The notes beneath the pieces are model-generated. The model was not told the DNA's origin. It searched no databases and saw only the letters and a list, made by a program, of their open reading frames with translations. From the NCBI GenBank assembly GCA_025938055.1, contig JAICQC010000005.1:1-35591 (forward strand): DNA of 35,591 nucleotides, read 5' to 3'. Below are positions 14,965 through 22,804 of this stretch, one piece after another; the stretch's first letter is position 1; every line of letters starts with the position of its first letter. The stretch is from Anaerolineales bacterium (GTDB lineage: Bacteria; Chloroflexota; Anaerolineae; Anaerolineales; Villigracilaceae). The position numbers and the translations under genes are program-made.

Positions 14965-16035
14965 TTGGCCTTTAACCCGATAAATTGGCTTTTGGGCCTG
15001 TTTTCACTGGATATTGCAATTGACCTGGGGACCGCGAATACACTGGTAAACGTACGCGGCAAGGGGATTGTCATCAACGAGCCATCCTGGGTGACGATTG
15101 ACAAGCGAGGACGTCAACCTCTCGCCATTGGCCTGGAAGCCAAGGAAATGATGGGTCGCACGCCCAGCAATGTTGCCGTGATCCGCCCGTTAAGGGATGG
15201 CGTGATCTCCGAGTTTGATATTACACAGGTGATGCTGGAATATTTTATTGGACGGGTCCATGAGCAGAGCATAGTGCCACTGCCGCGTCCGCGCGTGGTA
15301 GTTGGGATACCCACCGGCGTGACGGAGGTGGAAAAGCGCGCCGTGTATGACGCGGTGATGGCTTCCGGGGCGCGCTCTGCATTTCTCATTGAAGAGCCGA
15401 TCGCCTCCGCTCTGGGTGCAGGGCTGCCGCTCGCGGATGTGAAGGGCAGCATGGTAGTGGATATCGGCGGTGGCACGACGGAAGTCGCGGTCATGTCCAT
15501 GAGCGGCGTCGTCGCTTCACGCTCTCTGCGTGTGGCTGGTGACGAAATGGATCAGGATATCGTGCAGTATCTGCGCAACAAATACAACCTGCTGGTCGGT
15601 GAGGGGATTGCCGAGCAGATCAAATGGAAGATCGGGTCTGCCTACCCGTTGCAGCCGGAAAAGACCATGGAAGTCCGCGGCCGGAATCTGGTCACCGGGC
15701 TGCCTGAGAGCATTGAGATCTCCTCGATTGAAATGCGCGAGGCGCTGGCGGGTTCGGTTCAGGTTATTGTAGATACCATCCGGGATGCGCTGGACGAGAT
15801 CCCACCGGAGATTGTCGCCGACCTGATGGATATTGGCATTTGCCTGGCTGGGGGCGGAGGTCTGCTACAGGGGCTGGCAGAGCGGCTGACAGACGAACTG
15901 AGGCTACGAGTCTGGGTTGCCGAGGACCCGCTGACCTGTGTTGCGCGCGGCGCAGGCATGGTCTTTGAGAACTTCGATACGTTGAGCCGTTATCTGGTCG
16001 GTCTGGAACGCGGCAGTACGCGTCATCAGGTTTAA
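14965..16035 (+). CDS. mreB: Rod-shape-determining actin homologue MreB
   Basis: This 356-residue bacterial actin forms membrane-bound filaments that steer cell-wall synthesis during elongation. Nucleotide-site motifs are AIDLGTANT (about residues 18-26), VVDIGGGTTEVAV and ICLAGGGGLLQGL. The MreB segment IEEPIASALGAGLP is intact. The N-terminus FNPINWLLGLFS is hydrophobic and could be a membrane-binding helix. The start is TTG, supported by GAGGAG six bases upstream. A C-terminal tail with RYLVGLERGSTRHQV ends the protein. It heads the mreBCD-mrdA group, with an 80-nt gap before mreC. Confidence 0.97.
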   Translation: MAFNPINWLLGLFSLDIAIDLGTANTLVNVRGKGIVINEPSWVTIDKRGRQPLAIGLEAKEMMGRTPSNVAVIRPLRDGVISEFDITQVMLEYFIGRVHEQSIVPLPRPRVVVGIPTGVTEVEKRAVYDAVMASGARSAFLIEEPIASALGAGLPLADVKGSMVVDIGGGTTEVAVMSMSGVVASRSLRVAGDEMDQDIVQYLRNKYNLLVGEGIAEQIKWKIGSAYPLQPEKTMEVRGRNLVTGLPESIEISSIEMREALAGSVQVIVDTIRDALDEIPPEIVADLMDIGICLAGGGGLLQGLAERLTDELRLRVWVAEDPLTCVARGAGMVFENFDTLSRYLVGLERGSTRHQV

Positions 16036-16115
16036 TGTTTTGCCAATCTAGTTCTGGTAGTATTCCCTGTTAGACGCCTGTTGGTAGTTTTGAGAATATC
16101 ACAGTACCTTGTCAT

Positions 16116-16955
16116 ATGAGAAATATGTTTTCACGTACGCTTCAGACAACGATCATCTTTTTGGTCGTTGGGGGGATTATGGCGCTCGCACTTGGTGGTT
16201 ACTTTAGCAGCGCCTCCAATGTCTTTACAGGTTCATTGGTTAATCTGCAGACCTGGTTCTCCGCACGCTTTGTAGCCGTGCAGGATTTTTTCACCTCGCC
16301 CCGTGACATGGCATCTCTACGCCAGCGGAACGCGGAACTGGAAGGAGAGGTGGCGGAACTGCAGGCGCAGGTCATCCAGTTGCAGCAGGAAGTGGGCGAG
16401 ACACAGATCCTTGCCGCGCTGGTAGACTTCTCGCGTACGAACCCTGAGAACACTTATCGAGCCGCGGCGGTGATCGGGCGCGACCCGAGTCCATTCCTGC
16501 ATTATGTGATTATCAATCGCGGCTCCAATGATGGGATTCTGCGCGGGATGCCGGTTGTCACGAACCAGGGTTTGATCGGCCGCATCGACGCCGTCATCGC
16601 AGATGCGTCACGCGTCCAGCTCATTACAGACCCGGCTTCGAGTGTCAATGTCCGCCTGCAGAACGCGGAGACCGAAGCGTCCCTGGTGGGTTCGGTGACC
16701 GGCGATGTGACCCTTGAGCTGATCCCTCAGGATATTATTGTGCAGCCTGGCGACCTGGTATTGACATCCGGATTGGGCGGCGGGTATCCTCCTGACCTGA
16801 TTATCGGTCAGGTAGTCAACGTCCGCTCGCGTGATTTCGACTTGTTCCAGCAGGCGACCGTCCAGCCTGTAGTGGATTTCAACCGGCTTGAAATCGTGCT
16901 GGTGATCGTCAACTTTCAGCCGGTGGATATCACTCCTTTGATCCCGGCGCCCTAG
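16116..16955 (+). CDS. mreC: Cell-shape protein MreC
   Basis: MreC (279 residues) is a bitopic membrane protein that links the MreB filaments to periplasmic or extracytoplasmic wall enzymes. A membrane segment spans about residues 10-30. A coiled coil follows (about 60-100, with LRQRNAELEGEVAELQAQ). The beta-rich MreC domain runs from about residue 110, with AAAVIGRDPSPFLHYVIINR, GMPVVTNQGLIGRI and SGLGGGYPPDLIIGQV. The ATG at 16116 lacks a clear ribosome-binding site; ATG 16125 is an alternative. mreD begins three bases after its stop. Confidence 0.95.
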   Translation: MRNMFSRTLQTTIIFLVVGGIMALALGGYFSSASNVFTGSLVNLQTWFSARFVAVQDFFTSPRDMASLRQRNAELEGEVAELQAQVIQLQQEVGETQILAALVDFSRTNPENTYRAAAVIGRDPSPFLHYVIINRGSNDGILRGMPVVTNQGLIGRIDAVIADASRVQLITDPASSVNVRLQNAETEASLVGSVTGDVTLELIPQDIIVQPGDLVLTSGLGGGYPPDLIIGQVVNVRSRDFDLFQQATVQPVVDFNRLEIVLVIVNFQPVDITPLIPAP

Positions 16956-16958
16956 CGT

Positions 16959-17459
16959 ATGCGTAATCTTATTGCTGTGCCGGTGATACTCCTGACCGTG
17001 ATCCTGCAATCGTCAGTGATCAGCCGCGTATACCTGCTTTCAGGTATTGCCGACCTGCCCATGGTGATGCTGGCAGCCTGGGCGCTGCAAGATGGAGTCG
17101 ATTCAGCCTGGCATTGGGCAATTGCCACCGGTCTGTTGATCGGGTTCATTTCCGGGATCTTATGGGTGGTGCCGGTTGCAGGATACATTATCGTAGTTGT
17201 GATGGCGTATATGTTTCAACGCCGCGTCTGGCAGGCTCCCCTGCTTGCCATGTTCAGTATTACATTTTTGGGAACGATCATTGTGAGTCTTTTATCGATT
17301 GTGGTTCTACAGTTTTCAGGTATTGCATTGCCTATCAGTGATGTGCTGGGTCTGGTGATGCTGCCAGGCGTTTTATTGAATATGCTTCTTGCAATCCCGG
17401 TCTATGCAGTGATGCGCGACCTTGCAAGATGGGTGTACCCGGCTCCGGAGGTTGAATGA
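16959..17459 (+). CDS. mreD: Cell-shape membrane protein MreD
   Basis: MreD (166 residues) is a polytopic membrane component of the elongation machinery. About five hydrophobic segments are visible, starting with LIAVPVILLTVILQSSVI, and the motif LSGIADLPMVMLAAWALQDG is typical. The sequence is poorly conserved in general, so identity rests largely on its position: three bases after mreC and overlapping the mrdA start (ATGA, 17456-17459). Confidence 0.9.
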   Translation: MRNLIAVPVILLTVILQSSVISRVYLLSGIADLPMVMLAAWALQDGVDSAWHWAIATGLLIGFISGILWVVPVAGYIIVVVMAYMFQRRVWQAPLLAMFSITFLGTIIVSLLSIVVLQFSGIALPISDVLGLVMLPGVLLNMLLAIPVYAVMRDLARWVYPAPEVE

Positions 17460-19741
17460 GTTCGCAAATGGTAAACAGGTATGAAGTCCCGTTGTGGCGC
17501 ATACTTTTAGTGTATGGAATCATCATTGCGGTGGTCGGCGCGATCGCGTATCGTCTGTTTGCTCTGCAAGTATTGGGTCAGCAGGGATGGTTTGAGCAGG
17601 CTGTGGATAACTATGAAGATACGATCAGTGACCCGGCGCCACGCGGGATTATCTATGACCGAAATGGTTTTGTGCTGGCGCGCAATATTGCCTCCTACAA
17701 CGTTGTGATCACGCCTGCCGCCTTGCCCGATGATGAGGCTGATATCCAGCGTATTTATCGTGAAGTTTCCGAGCTGACGGGCGTTCCGGTAGGCGGACCT
17801 GTGACTGATGCAACGCTCGCGAATGCAAAATTATTCTCTCCCTGTGTGGAGGGTCCAAGCATTGCGGATATGGTAGCGCTGGGTGACTCGCTGGCACCTT
17901 ATACGCCAGTGAGGATCACTTGTAATATTAGCGAAGAGCTTGCGCGGGTCATACGCGAAAAATCGGTGGATTGGCCCGGCGTGAGGGTGGAGATCGAGCC
18001 CATTCGCGACTACCCGACAGGTTCGTTGACCGCGAACATTGTCGGTTTTCTGGGCCCGATTCCCGCGGCGCGGGAGGAGGACTATGAAGCCCGCGGCTTT
18101 GTCCCCAACCGGGATAAGGTGGGTTACGCCGGCGTGGAAACTTCGCTGGACGACATCCTCCTTGGCAAAAATGGACAGCGGGTTGTGCAGGTCGACGTGG
18201 CAGGTCAGGTGCTGCGTAATCTTGAACCGCCCATTGAACCTGTGGCAGGAAATAACGTCGTTCTGACAATCGACACACGTCTGCAAAAAGCGGCGGAAGC
18301 CGCCCTGGTCGATGAGATCAATTTCTGGAATACCTATTTCAGCACGGTCCGCATTTCGAGCGGGATTGTGATCGCCATGAACCCAAAGACAGGGGAAATC
18401 CTGGCGATGGTTTCCTACCCAACATTTGAAAACAATCGTATGGCGCGCTTCATCCCCGAATATTATTATGACCAACTGGTCGAAGATCCACGCAGACCCT
18501 TGGTGAATAACGCCATTTCTGCCATGTTCCCTCCCGGCTCCACATTCAAACTTGCCACAGCCACAGGCGCATATAACGAAGGCGTGATCGAACGGGATCA
18601 AATCGTCGAAACGCCGGGCCGGCTGGTGCTATGTGAGAGGTTTCTGCCAACGGACCCCTGCACGGAGAGGAACTCGCGTCCCTTCGTAGACTGGATCTAT
18701 GAGCGCAACGGTGTCATCAACGAGGCTGGTTTTGGCGCATTGGATTTCTTCCATTGTATTGCCTACTCGAGCAATGTTTGTTTCTATAAGCTTGGCGGCG
18801 GCTACGAAGGTGAGATCGATGAAGGTCTGAACATTTTCCGGTTGCGGCAGTATGCGCGGGCGTTGGGATATGACGAGCGCTCCGGGATTCAACTTCCCGG
18901 TGAAGAGGATGGCTTGATCCCGGACCCGAGATGGAAGCGGATCAATACGGGGGAGAACTGGTCTACCGGTGACACCTATATTGCCAGTGTAGGACAGGGA
19001 TTCGTGGATGCTACGGCTCTGCAAGTGTTGATCTCCGGCGCAACGATCGCCAACCGCGGCAAGATGATGCAGCCTACCATCGTCCGGGAGGTGCAGGATA
19101 GCGAGGGTCGCGTGATTCCCATGTGGTTCAACCCGGACCAGGAGGATTTCTCCGTCTATGAGATGCACGAGATCGTGGATGAACAGGGCAGGACAAGGAA
19201 TGTTTGGGTGAACCCGGCAGAACCGGAGATCCAACTCTCTGCGCCTCCTGATGGGAGCTATCAGATCTCGCCGTTCACGCCGAACCTGAAATGGGATATT
19301 ACCGAGACGCCTCTCATCCAGGTATTCGACTGTGAAGTAGGTTACTGTAATCCGCTTGATGAGTTCATAACGGTCGAGCCGGAAACCATCGAAGCAGTTC
19401 GCACGGGCACGCGTCTGGCGGTGACAGAGAACCCGCTGGGAACACTGAATGAAGTGTTTACTGAGCTGGTCCCGCTTCCGATTGCCGTTGCAGGCAAGAC
19501 GGGGACAGCGGAGTATTGTGACGACGTGGCACGCGAACTGCAGCAATGTCAGTTCGGATCATGGCCCACACATGCCTGGACGCTGGCATACGCGCCCTAT
19601 GACGACCCTGAGATCATTGTCCTGGCATTTGCCTATCACGGTGGTGAGGGTGGTTCCGTGGCAGCACCGATTGTGGCACGTGTACTGCAGGCATACTTTG
19701 AACTGAAAGCGGTTGATCTCGTTCAGGAAGGCGCCAACTAA
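17456..19741 (+). CDS. mrdA: Penicillin-binding protein 2 (elongation-specific peptidoglycan transpeptidase)
   Basis: This 761-residue class B PBP crosslinks peptidoglycan during elongation, working with RodA. One membrane anchor lies at about residues 13-36, followed by the dimerisation domain with PAPRGIIYDRNGFVLARN. The transpeptidase active site is complete: PPGSTFK with S362 and K365, SSN at 438-440 and KTG at 681-683. The domain has a long insertion before KTG (about residues 545-675), making it larger than E. coli PBP2 (633). Ten cysteines fall in five close pairs in the extracytoplasmic part, including a pair flanking the SSN motif, which suggests disulfides. Its start overlaps the mreD stop. 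Confidence 0.96.
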   Translation: MSSQMVNRYEVPLWRILLVYGIIIAVVGAIAYRLFALQVLGQQGWFEQAVDNYEDTISDPAPRGIIYDRNGFVLARNIASYNVVITPAALPDDEADIQRIYREVSELTGVPVGGPVTDATLANAKLFSPCVEGPSIADMVALGDSLAPYTPVRITCNISEELARVIREKSVDWPGVRVEIEPIRDYPTGSLTANIVGFLGPIPAAREEDYEARGFVPNRDKVGYAGVETSLDDILLGKNGQRVVQVDVAGQVLRNLEPPIEPVAGNNVVLTIDTRLQKAAEAALVDEINFWNTYFSTVRISSGIVIAMNPKTGEILAMVSYPTFENNRMARFIPEYYYDQLVEDPRRPLVNNAISAMFPPGSTFKLATATGAYNEGVIERDQIVETPGRLVLCERFLPTDPCTERNSRPFVDWIYERNGVINEAGFGALDFFHCIAYSSNVCFYKLGGGYEGEIDEGLNIFRLRQYARALGYDERSGIQLPGEEDGLIPDPRWKRINTGENWSTGDTYIASVGQGFVDATALQVLISGATIANRGKMMQPTIVREVQDSEGRVIPMWFNPDQEDFSVYEMHEIVDEQGRTRNVWVNPAEPEIQLSAPPDGSYQISPFTPNLKWDITETPLIQVFDCEVGYCNPLDEFITVEPETIEAVRTGTRLAVTENPLGTLNEVFTELVPLPIAVAGKTGTAEYCDDVARELQQCQFGSWPTHAWTLAYAPYDDPEIIVLAFAYHGGEGGSVAAPIVARVLQAYFELKAVDLVQEGAN

Positions 19742-19762
19742 AGCCCATATAAGACTTCATGC

Positions 19763-19768
19763 TATAAT
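19763..19768 (+). promoter_or_regulatory. Extended -10 promoter of minCDE-rodA
   Basis: TGCTATAAT (19760-19768) is an extended -10 element just after the mrdA stop. The predicted leader is about 26 nt and has no Shine-Dalgarno before the minC ATG. It would allow the Min genes to be expressed apart from mreBCD-mrdA. Confidence 0.5.
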
Positions 19769-19800
19769 TCAGCGATTATCACGCGGCTTTCAATCATCCC

Positions 19801-20484
19801 ATGAACGAGACGAACTCCCTCATCCAGATCAAAGGTTTGCGCGACGGACTGCTCGTCTCGCTGGATGATGCACCCTGGGAGGAACAGCGCATCGCGTTGC
19901 TGACTCAAGTGGATGGACAGCCTGCCTTTTTTCAGGGTGCCCGCCTGGCTCTGGACGTGGCAAGCCAGGTGCTTCACGTCAATGAACTTGTGGATTTGCG
20001 TGACCAGCTCTCTGAGCGCGGCATATTTCTCTGGGCGGTGCTCAGCGAATCCCCTACTACGGAAAAGACCGCTCAATTACTGGGACTTGCGACCCGTATT
20101 TCCAAGCCAAGACCTGAAGAGGGTCGGAAATTTGCAGTGGAAGACCTGGGTGAGGAGACCGCCTTATTCCTCCACCGAACGCTTCGTTCAGGAACCAGGA
20201 TCGAATTTGCAGGTCATGTAGTGGTATTGGGTGATGTCAACCCGGGTGCTGAGATCATCGCGGAAGGCAATGTGATGATCTGGGGGCGCTTGCGTGGGAT
20301 GGTCCATGCCGGCGCCAAAGGGAATCGAAAAGCCATGATCTGCGCGCTCGACCTTTCTCCAACACAGTTGCGCATTGCAGATGAAGTGGCTGCTGCACTA
20401 CATGCGCAGGAACGCCCCAAGCCCGAAATTGTACGTATCAATAAAGATGGAAAGCTGCAGGCAGAACTCTGGTCGCCTGGATAA
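19801..20484 (+). CDS. minC: Septum-site inhibitor MinC
   Basis: MinC (227 residues) blocks FtsZ assembly away from midcell and is carried to the membrane by MinD. The N-terminal FtsZ-inhibiting domain is about residues 1-105 and weakly conserved. The C-terminal beta-helix domain (about 120-210) is clear: RTLRSGTRIEFAGHVVVLGD, NPGAEIIAEGNVMIWGRLRG and ICALDLSPTQLRIAD. MinD follows after 21 nt and MinE after that, confirming a full Min system. The reading frame has no obvious ribosome-binding site before ATG 19801. Confidence 0.96.
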   Translation: MNETNSLIQIKGLRDGLLVSLDDAPWEEQRIALLTQVDGQPAFFQGARLALDVASQVLHVNELVDLRDQLSERGIFLWAVLSESPTTEKTAQLLGLATRISKPRPEEGRKFAVEDLGEETALFLHRTLRSGTRIEFAGHVVVLGDVNPGAEIIAEGNVMIWGRLRGMVHAGAKGNRKAMICALDLSPTQLRIADEVAAALHAQERPKPEIVRINKDGKLQAELWSPG

Positions 20485-20505
20485 AAATCGAAATAGGATA
20501 AATAC

Positions 20506-21303
20506 ATGCCCGCACAAGTAATCACCATTACCTCAGGCAAAGGCGGCGTAGGCAAGACAACGGCAGTCGCGAATATTGCAGTTGCACTGGCTTCCGAGGG
20601 TGCAAAAGTTGTCTGCATTGACGGCGATATCGGTCTCCGTAACCTCGATGTGATCCTGGGCCTGGAAAACCGGATCGTGTATGACATTGTTGATGTAATC
20701 GAAGGACGCTGTCGTTTGAAGCAGGCGATGATACGCGACAAGAAACTACCAGAGTTGTATCTCATCCCCGCCGCGCAGACCCGTGACAAAAATGCGGTCT
20801 CGCCAAGCGATATGAACCGTTTGATCAAGGACCTGCGAAATGATTTTGATTTTGTGCTGATCGATTCGCCGGCCGGCATCGAGCGTGGGTTTAAGAATGC
20901 CATTGCCGCCGCGGACCGTGTTTTGGTTGTGACCAACCCCGAAGTCTCAGCTGTGCGCGATGCAGATCGTGTTATCGGCATTCTGGAAGCGGAAGAAAAG
21001 GGTCCCGGCGCGCTGATCATCAACCGTCTGAATCCGACACTGGTGAGAAATCACGACATGCTCTCGTCTGATGATGTCCTCGACCTCCTGGCGGTGGAAC
21101 TGATCGGGATCGTGCCCGAGGATGAAAACGTCATTATCGGATCGAATCGCGGCGCGCCGGTTGCGTTCGATCAGAAAAGCAAAGCAGGGCAGGCATTTCG
21201 TAATATTGCCAAACGCCTGCGCGGTGAGAAAGTTCCGTTCCTCGATCTGGATCACACGGGGGGATTGTGGGAGCGTCTGCAACGCATAGCGGGGAGGAAG
21301 TAA
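20506..21303 (+). CDS. minD: Septum-site-determining ATPase MinD
   Basis: MinD (265 residues) is a ParA-type ATPase that binds the membrane as an ATP dimer and recruits MinC. The deviant Walker A TSGKGGVGKTT is at about residues 7-17, with DGDIGLRNLD and the Walker B region FDFVLIDSPAGIERG. The C-terminal membrane-targeting helix GGLWERLQRIAGRK is amphipathic, as in family members that bind lipid directly. AGGA lies before the ATG. minE begins two bases after its stop. Confidence 0.98.
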   Translation: MPAQVITITSGKGGVGKTTAVANIAVALASEGAKVVCIDGDIGLRNLDVILGLENRIVYDIVDVIEGRCRLKQAMIRDKKLPELYLIPAAQTRDKNAVSPSDMNRLIKDLRNDFDFVLIDSPAGIERGFKNAIAAADRVLVVTNPEVSAVRDADRVIGILEAEEKGPGALIINRLNPTLVRNHDMLSSDDVLDLLAVELIGIVPEDENVIIGSNRGAPVAFDQKSKAGQAFRNIAKRLRGEKVPFLDLDHTGGLWERLQRIAGRK

Positions 21304-21305
21304 TC

Positions 21306-21578
21306 ATGGGTTTCTTCGACCGCTTATTCGGAAGGAAAAACAGCGCCGAGAGCGCCAAGGAGCGCCTGCAGCTGGTCCTGATCCATGACCGCACGGATCT
21401 GACTCCGGCTGAGCTTGATTCTCTTAAAGATGATTTGATCGCGGCTATTTCGCGCCACGTGGAGATCGATGCGCATTCTGTGCAGATCGGCGTGGAGCAT
21501 GATGGTCGTTCGCAGCGCCTCGTGGCAGATATTCCCCTGAAAGGGGCGTCACGCCGCCGCGCGAAACGGTCCAAGTAA
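21306..21578 (+). CDS. minE: Topological specificity factor MinE
   Basis: MinE (90 residues) stimulates MinD ATP hydrolysis and drives the Min oscillation. The N-terminal membrane helix MGFFDRLFGRK, the MinD-binding segment SAKERLQLVLIHDR and the dimerisation domain VEIDAHSVQIGV are present. A basic tail (RRRAKRSK) ends the protein. The ATG at 21306 is chosen because GGGGAGGAAG sits just upstream and the family N-terminus begins there. Presence of MinE means an oscillating Min system is expected rather than a static MinJ/DivIVA type. Confidence 0.96.
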   Translation: MGFFDRLFGRKNSAESAKERLQLVLIHDRTDLTPAELDSLKDDLIAAISRHVEIDAHSVQIGVEHDGRSQRLVADIPLKGASRRRAKRSK

Positions 21579-21587
21579 GTCTCCTGT

Positions 21588-22715
21588 ATGCTTCGTAATA
21601 TTTCATGGCGTTACTTCGATTTCTGGCTGCTGGGCGCGGTAGTCCTTGCCACTGCATTCGGCACCACGATGATCCGTTCAGCCGTGGCGGGGAATGAGGT
21701 ACTGCTGCCGGTCATCAATCGTCAGATCTATTTTGCCCTGGCGGGGCTTGCGTTGATCTTTGTCATTGCTGCAATCGATTATCGCTATTGGATGGCATTG
21801 TATCGCCCCATTTTTGTCGTGATCAGTCTTTCTCTTATTGCATTGTACTTAAGTGCAACAGCGGTGTTCGGCGCGGCGCGCTGGTTTTCGGTGGGTGTGT
21901 TGTTTCTCCAGCCAACTGAGTTTGCAAAGATCGCGGCGATCCTGCTGCTGGCACGTTATTTCGATAAGACGCAGAATCAGCCGCGCGATTTACGATGGAT
22001 CTTCTTTGCTTTCTTATGGATGATGGGTATTGCCTTCTGGATTTTGATTCAGCCAAATTTGAGCAATGTTGTGGTGCTGGTGGTCATCCTTGCTGCCCTG
22101 CTCTGGTTCAACGGTATCCAGTTAAAGCACTTATTGTTATTTGGTGTTATTGGTTTTTTGGGGCTTGCAACGATCGTTACACTTTCTGCACTCAACATCC
22201 GCATCCCATTTTTGCAGGAGTATCAGCAGCAGCGCATCACGAACTTTATTCTACCGGACCCCAACGCGACCTTTGGTGCAACGTATAATGTGCAGCAGGC
22301 ATTGATCGCCATCGGTTCGGGCGGTCTGTTCGGTCAGGGATATGGTCACGGGACGCAGACACAGCTACGTTTTCTGAAGGTGCGCCACACGGATTTTATC
22401 TTTTCAGCGATTTCTGAAGAGTTTGGTCTCATGGGTTCTCTGCTGGTGATCGTCATCATTGTGCTGGTGATCTGGAGGTGCCTGCGGATCGCGCAAAAGG
22501 CGCGCGATGTTGCCGGGATGAATATTGCCTACGGCGTCGCGACTCTGATCTTTTTCCAGGGCATGGTCAACATTGGCGTGAACCTGAACATTGTTCCGGT
22601 TTCCGGCTTGCCATTGCCGTTCATCAGTTATGGAGGCAGTGGACTCACTTCGTTGATGCTTGGCATTGGATTGGTCGAAAGTGTCGCCATGCGCCATAGG
22701 CAACTGGAATTTTGA
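21588..22715 (+). CDS. rodA: Peptidoglycan glycosyltransferase RodA (SEDS family)
   Basis: RodA (375 residues) polymerises lipid II glycan strands for elongation, with PBP2 as crosslinking partner. About ten membrane segments are visible. SEDS motifs include AARWFSVGVLFLQPTEFAKI, the conserved large loop FGATYNVQQALIAIGSGGLF, then VRHTDFIFSAISEEFGLMG with the functional Asp, and GLPLPFISYGGSGL near the C-terminus. It starts nine bases after minE. RodA rather than FtsW is supported by its neighbourhood with mrdA and mreBCD and by length. No clear ribosome-binding site precedes the ATG. Confidence 0.95.
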   Translation: MLRNISWRYFDFWLLGAVVLATAFGTTMIRSAVAGNEVLLPVINRQIYFALAGLALIFVIAAIDYRYWMALYRPIFVVISLSLIALYLSATAVFGAARWFSVGVLFLQPTEFAKIAAILLLARYFDKTQNQPRDLRWIFFAFLWMMGIAFWILIQPNLSNVVVLVVILAALLWFNGIQLKHLLLFGVIGFLGLATIVTLSALNIRIPFLQEYQQQRITNFILPDPNATFGATYNVQQALIAIGSGGLFGQGYGHGTQTQLRFLKVRHTDFIFSAISEEFGLMGSLLVIVIIVLVIWRCLRIAQKARDVAGMNIAYGVATLIFFQGMVNIGVNLNIVPVSGLPLPFISYGGSGLTSLMLGIGLVESVAMRHRQLEF

Positions 22716-22731
22716 GTTCTAACTACAGATT

Positions 22732-22777
22732 CATTGAGACACAAAGAAATCAAATTCTGTGATTTTGTGTCTCAGTG
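22732..22777. terminator. Strong stem-loop between rodA and gltX
   Basis: CATTGAGACACAAA (22732-22745) pairs with TTTGTGTCTCAGTG (22764-22777) over 14 positions with one T/G wobble, around an 18-nt loop. No T-run follows on either strand, so it is either a Rho-type or processing signal after rodA or an attenuator-like structure before gltX. Confidence 0.55.
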
Positions 22778-22804
22778 GCAAAATATTGTGGAGGAATTTT
22801 TAGA

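Noticed and set aside
20214..21023. Long minus-strand open frame across minC and minD
   Set aside because: It is the shadow of the well-supported minC and minD genes and shows low-complexity Ser/Arg-rich content with no family match.
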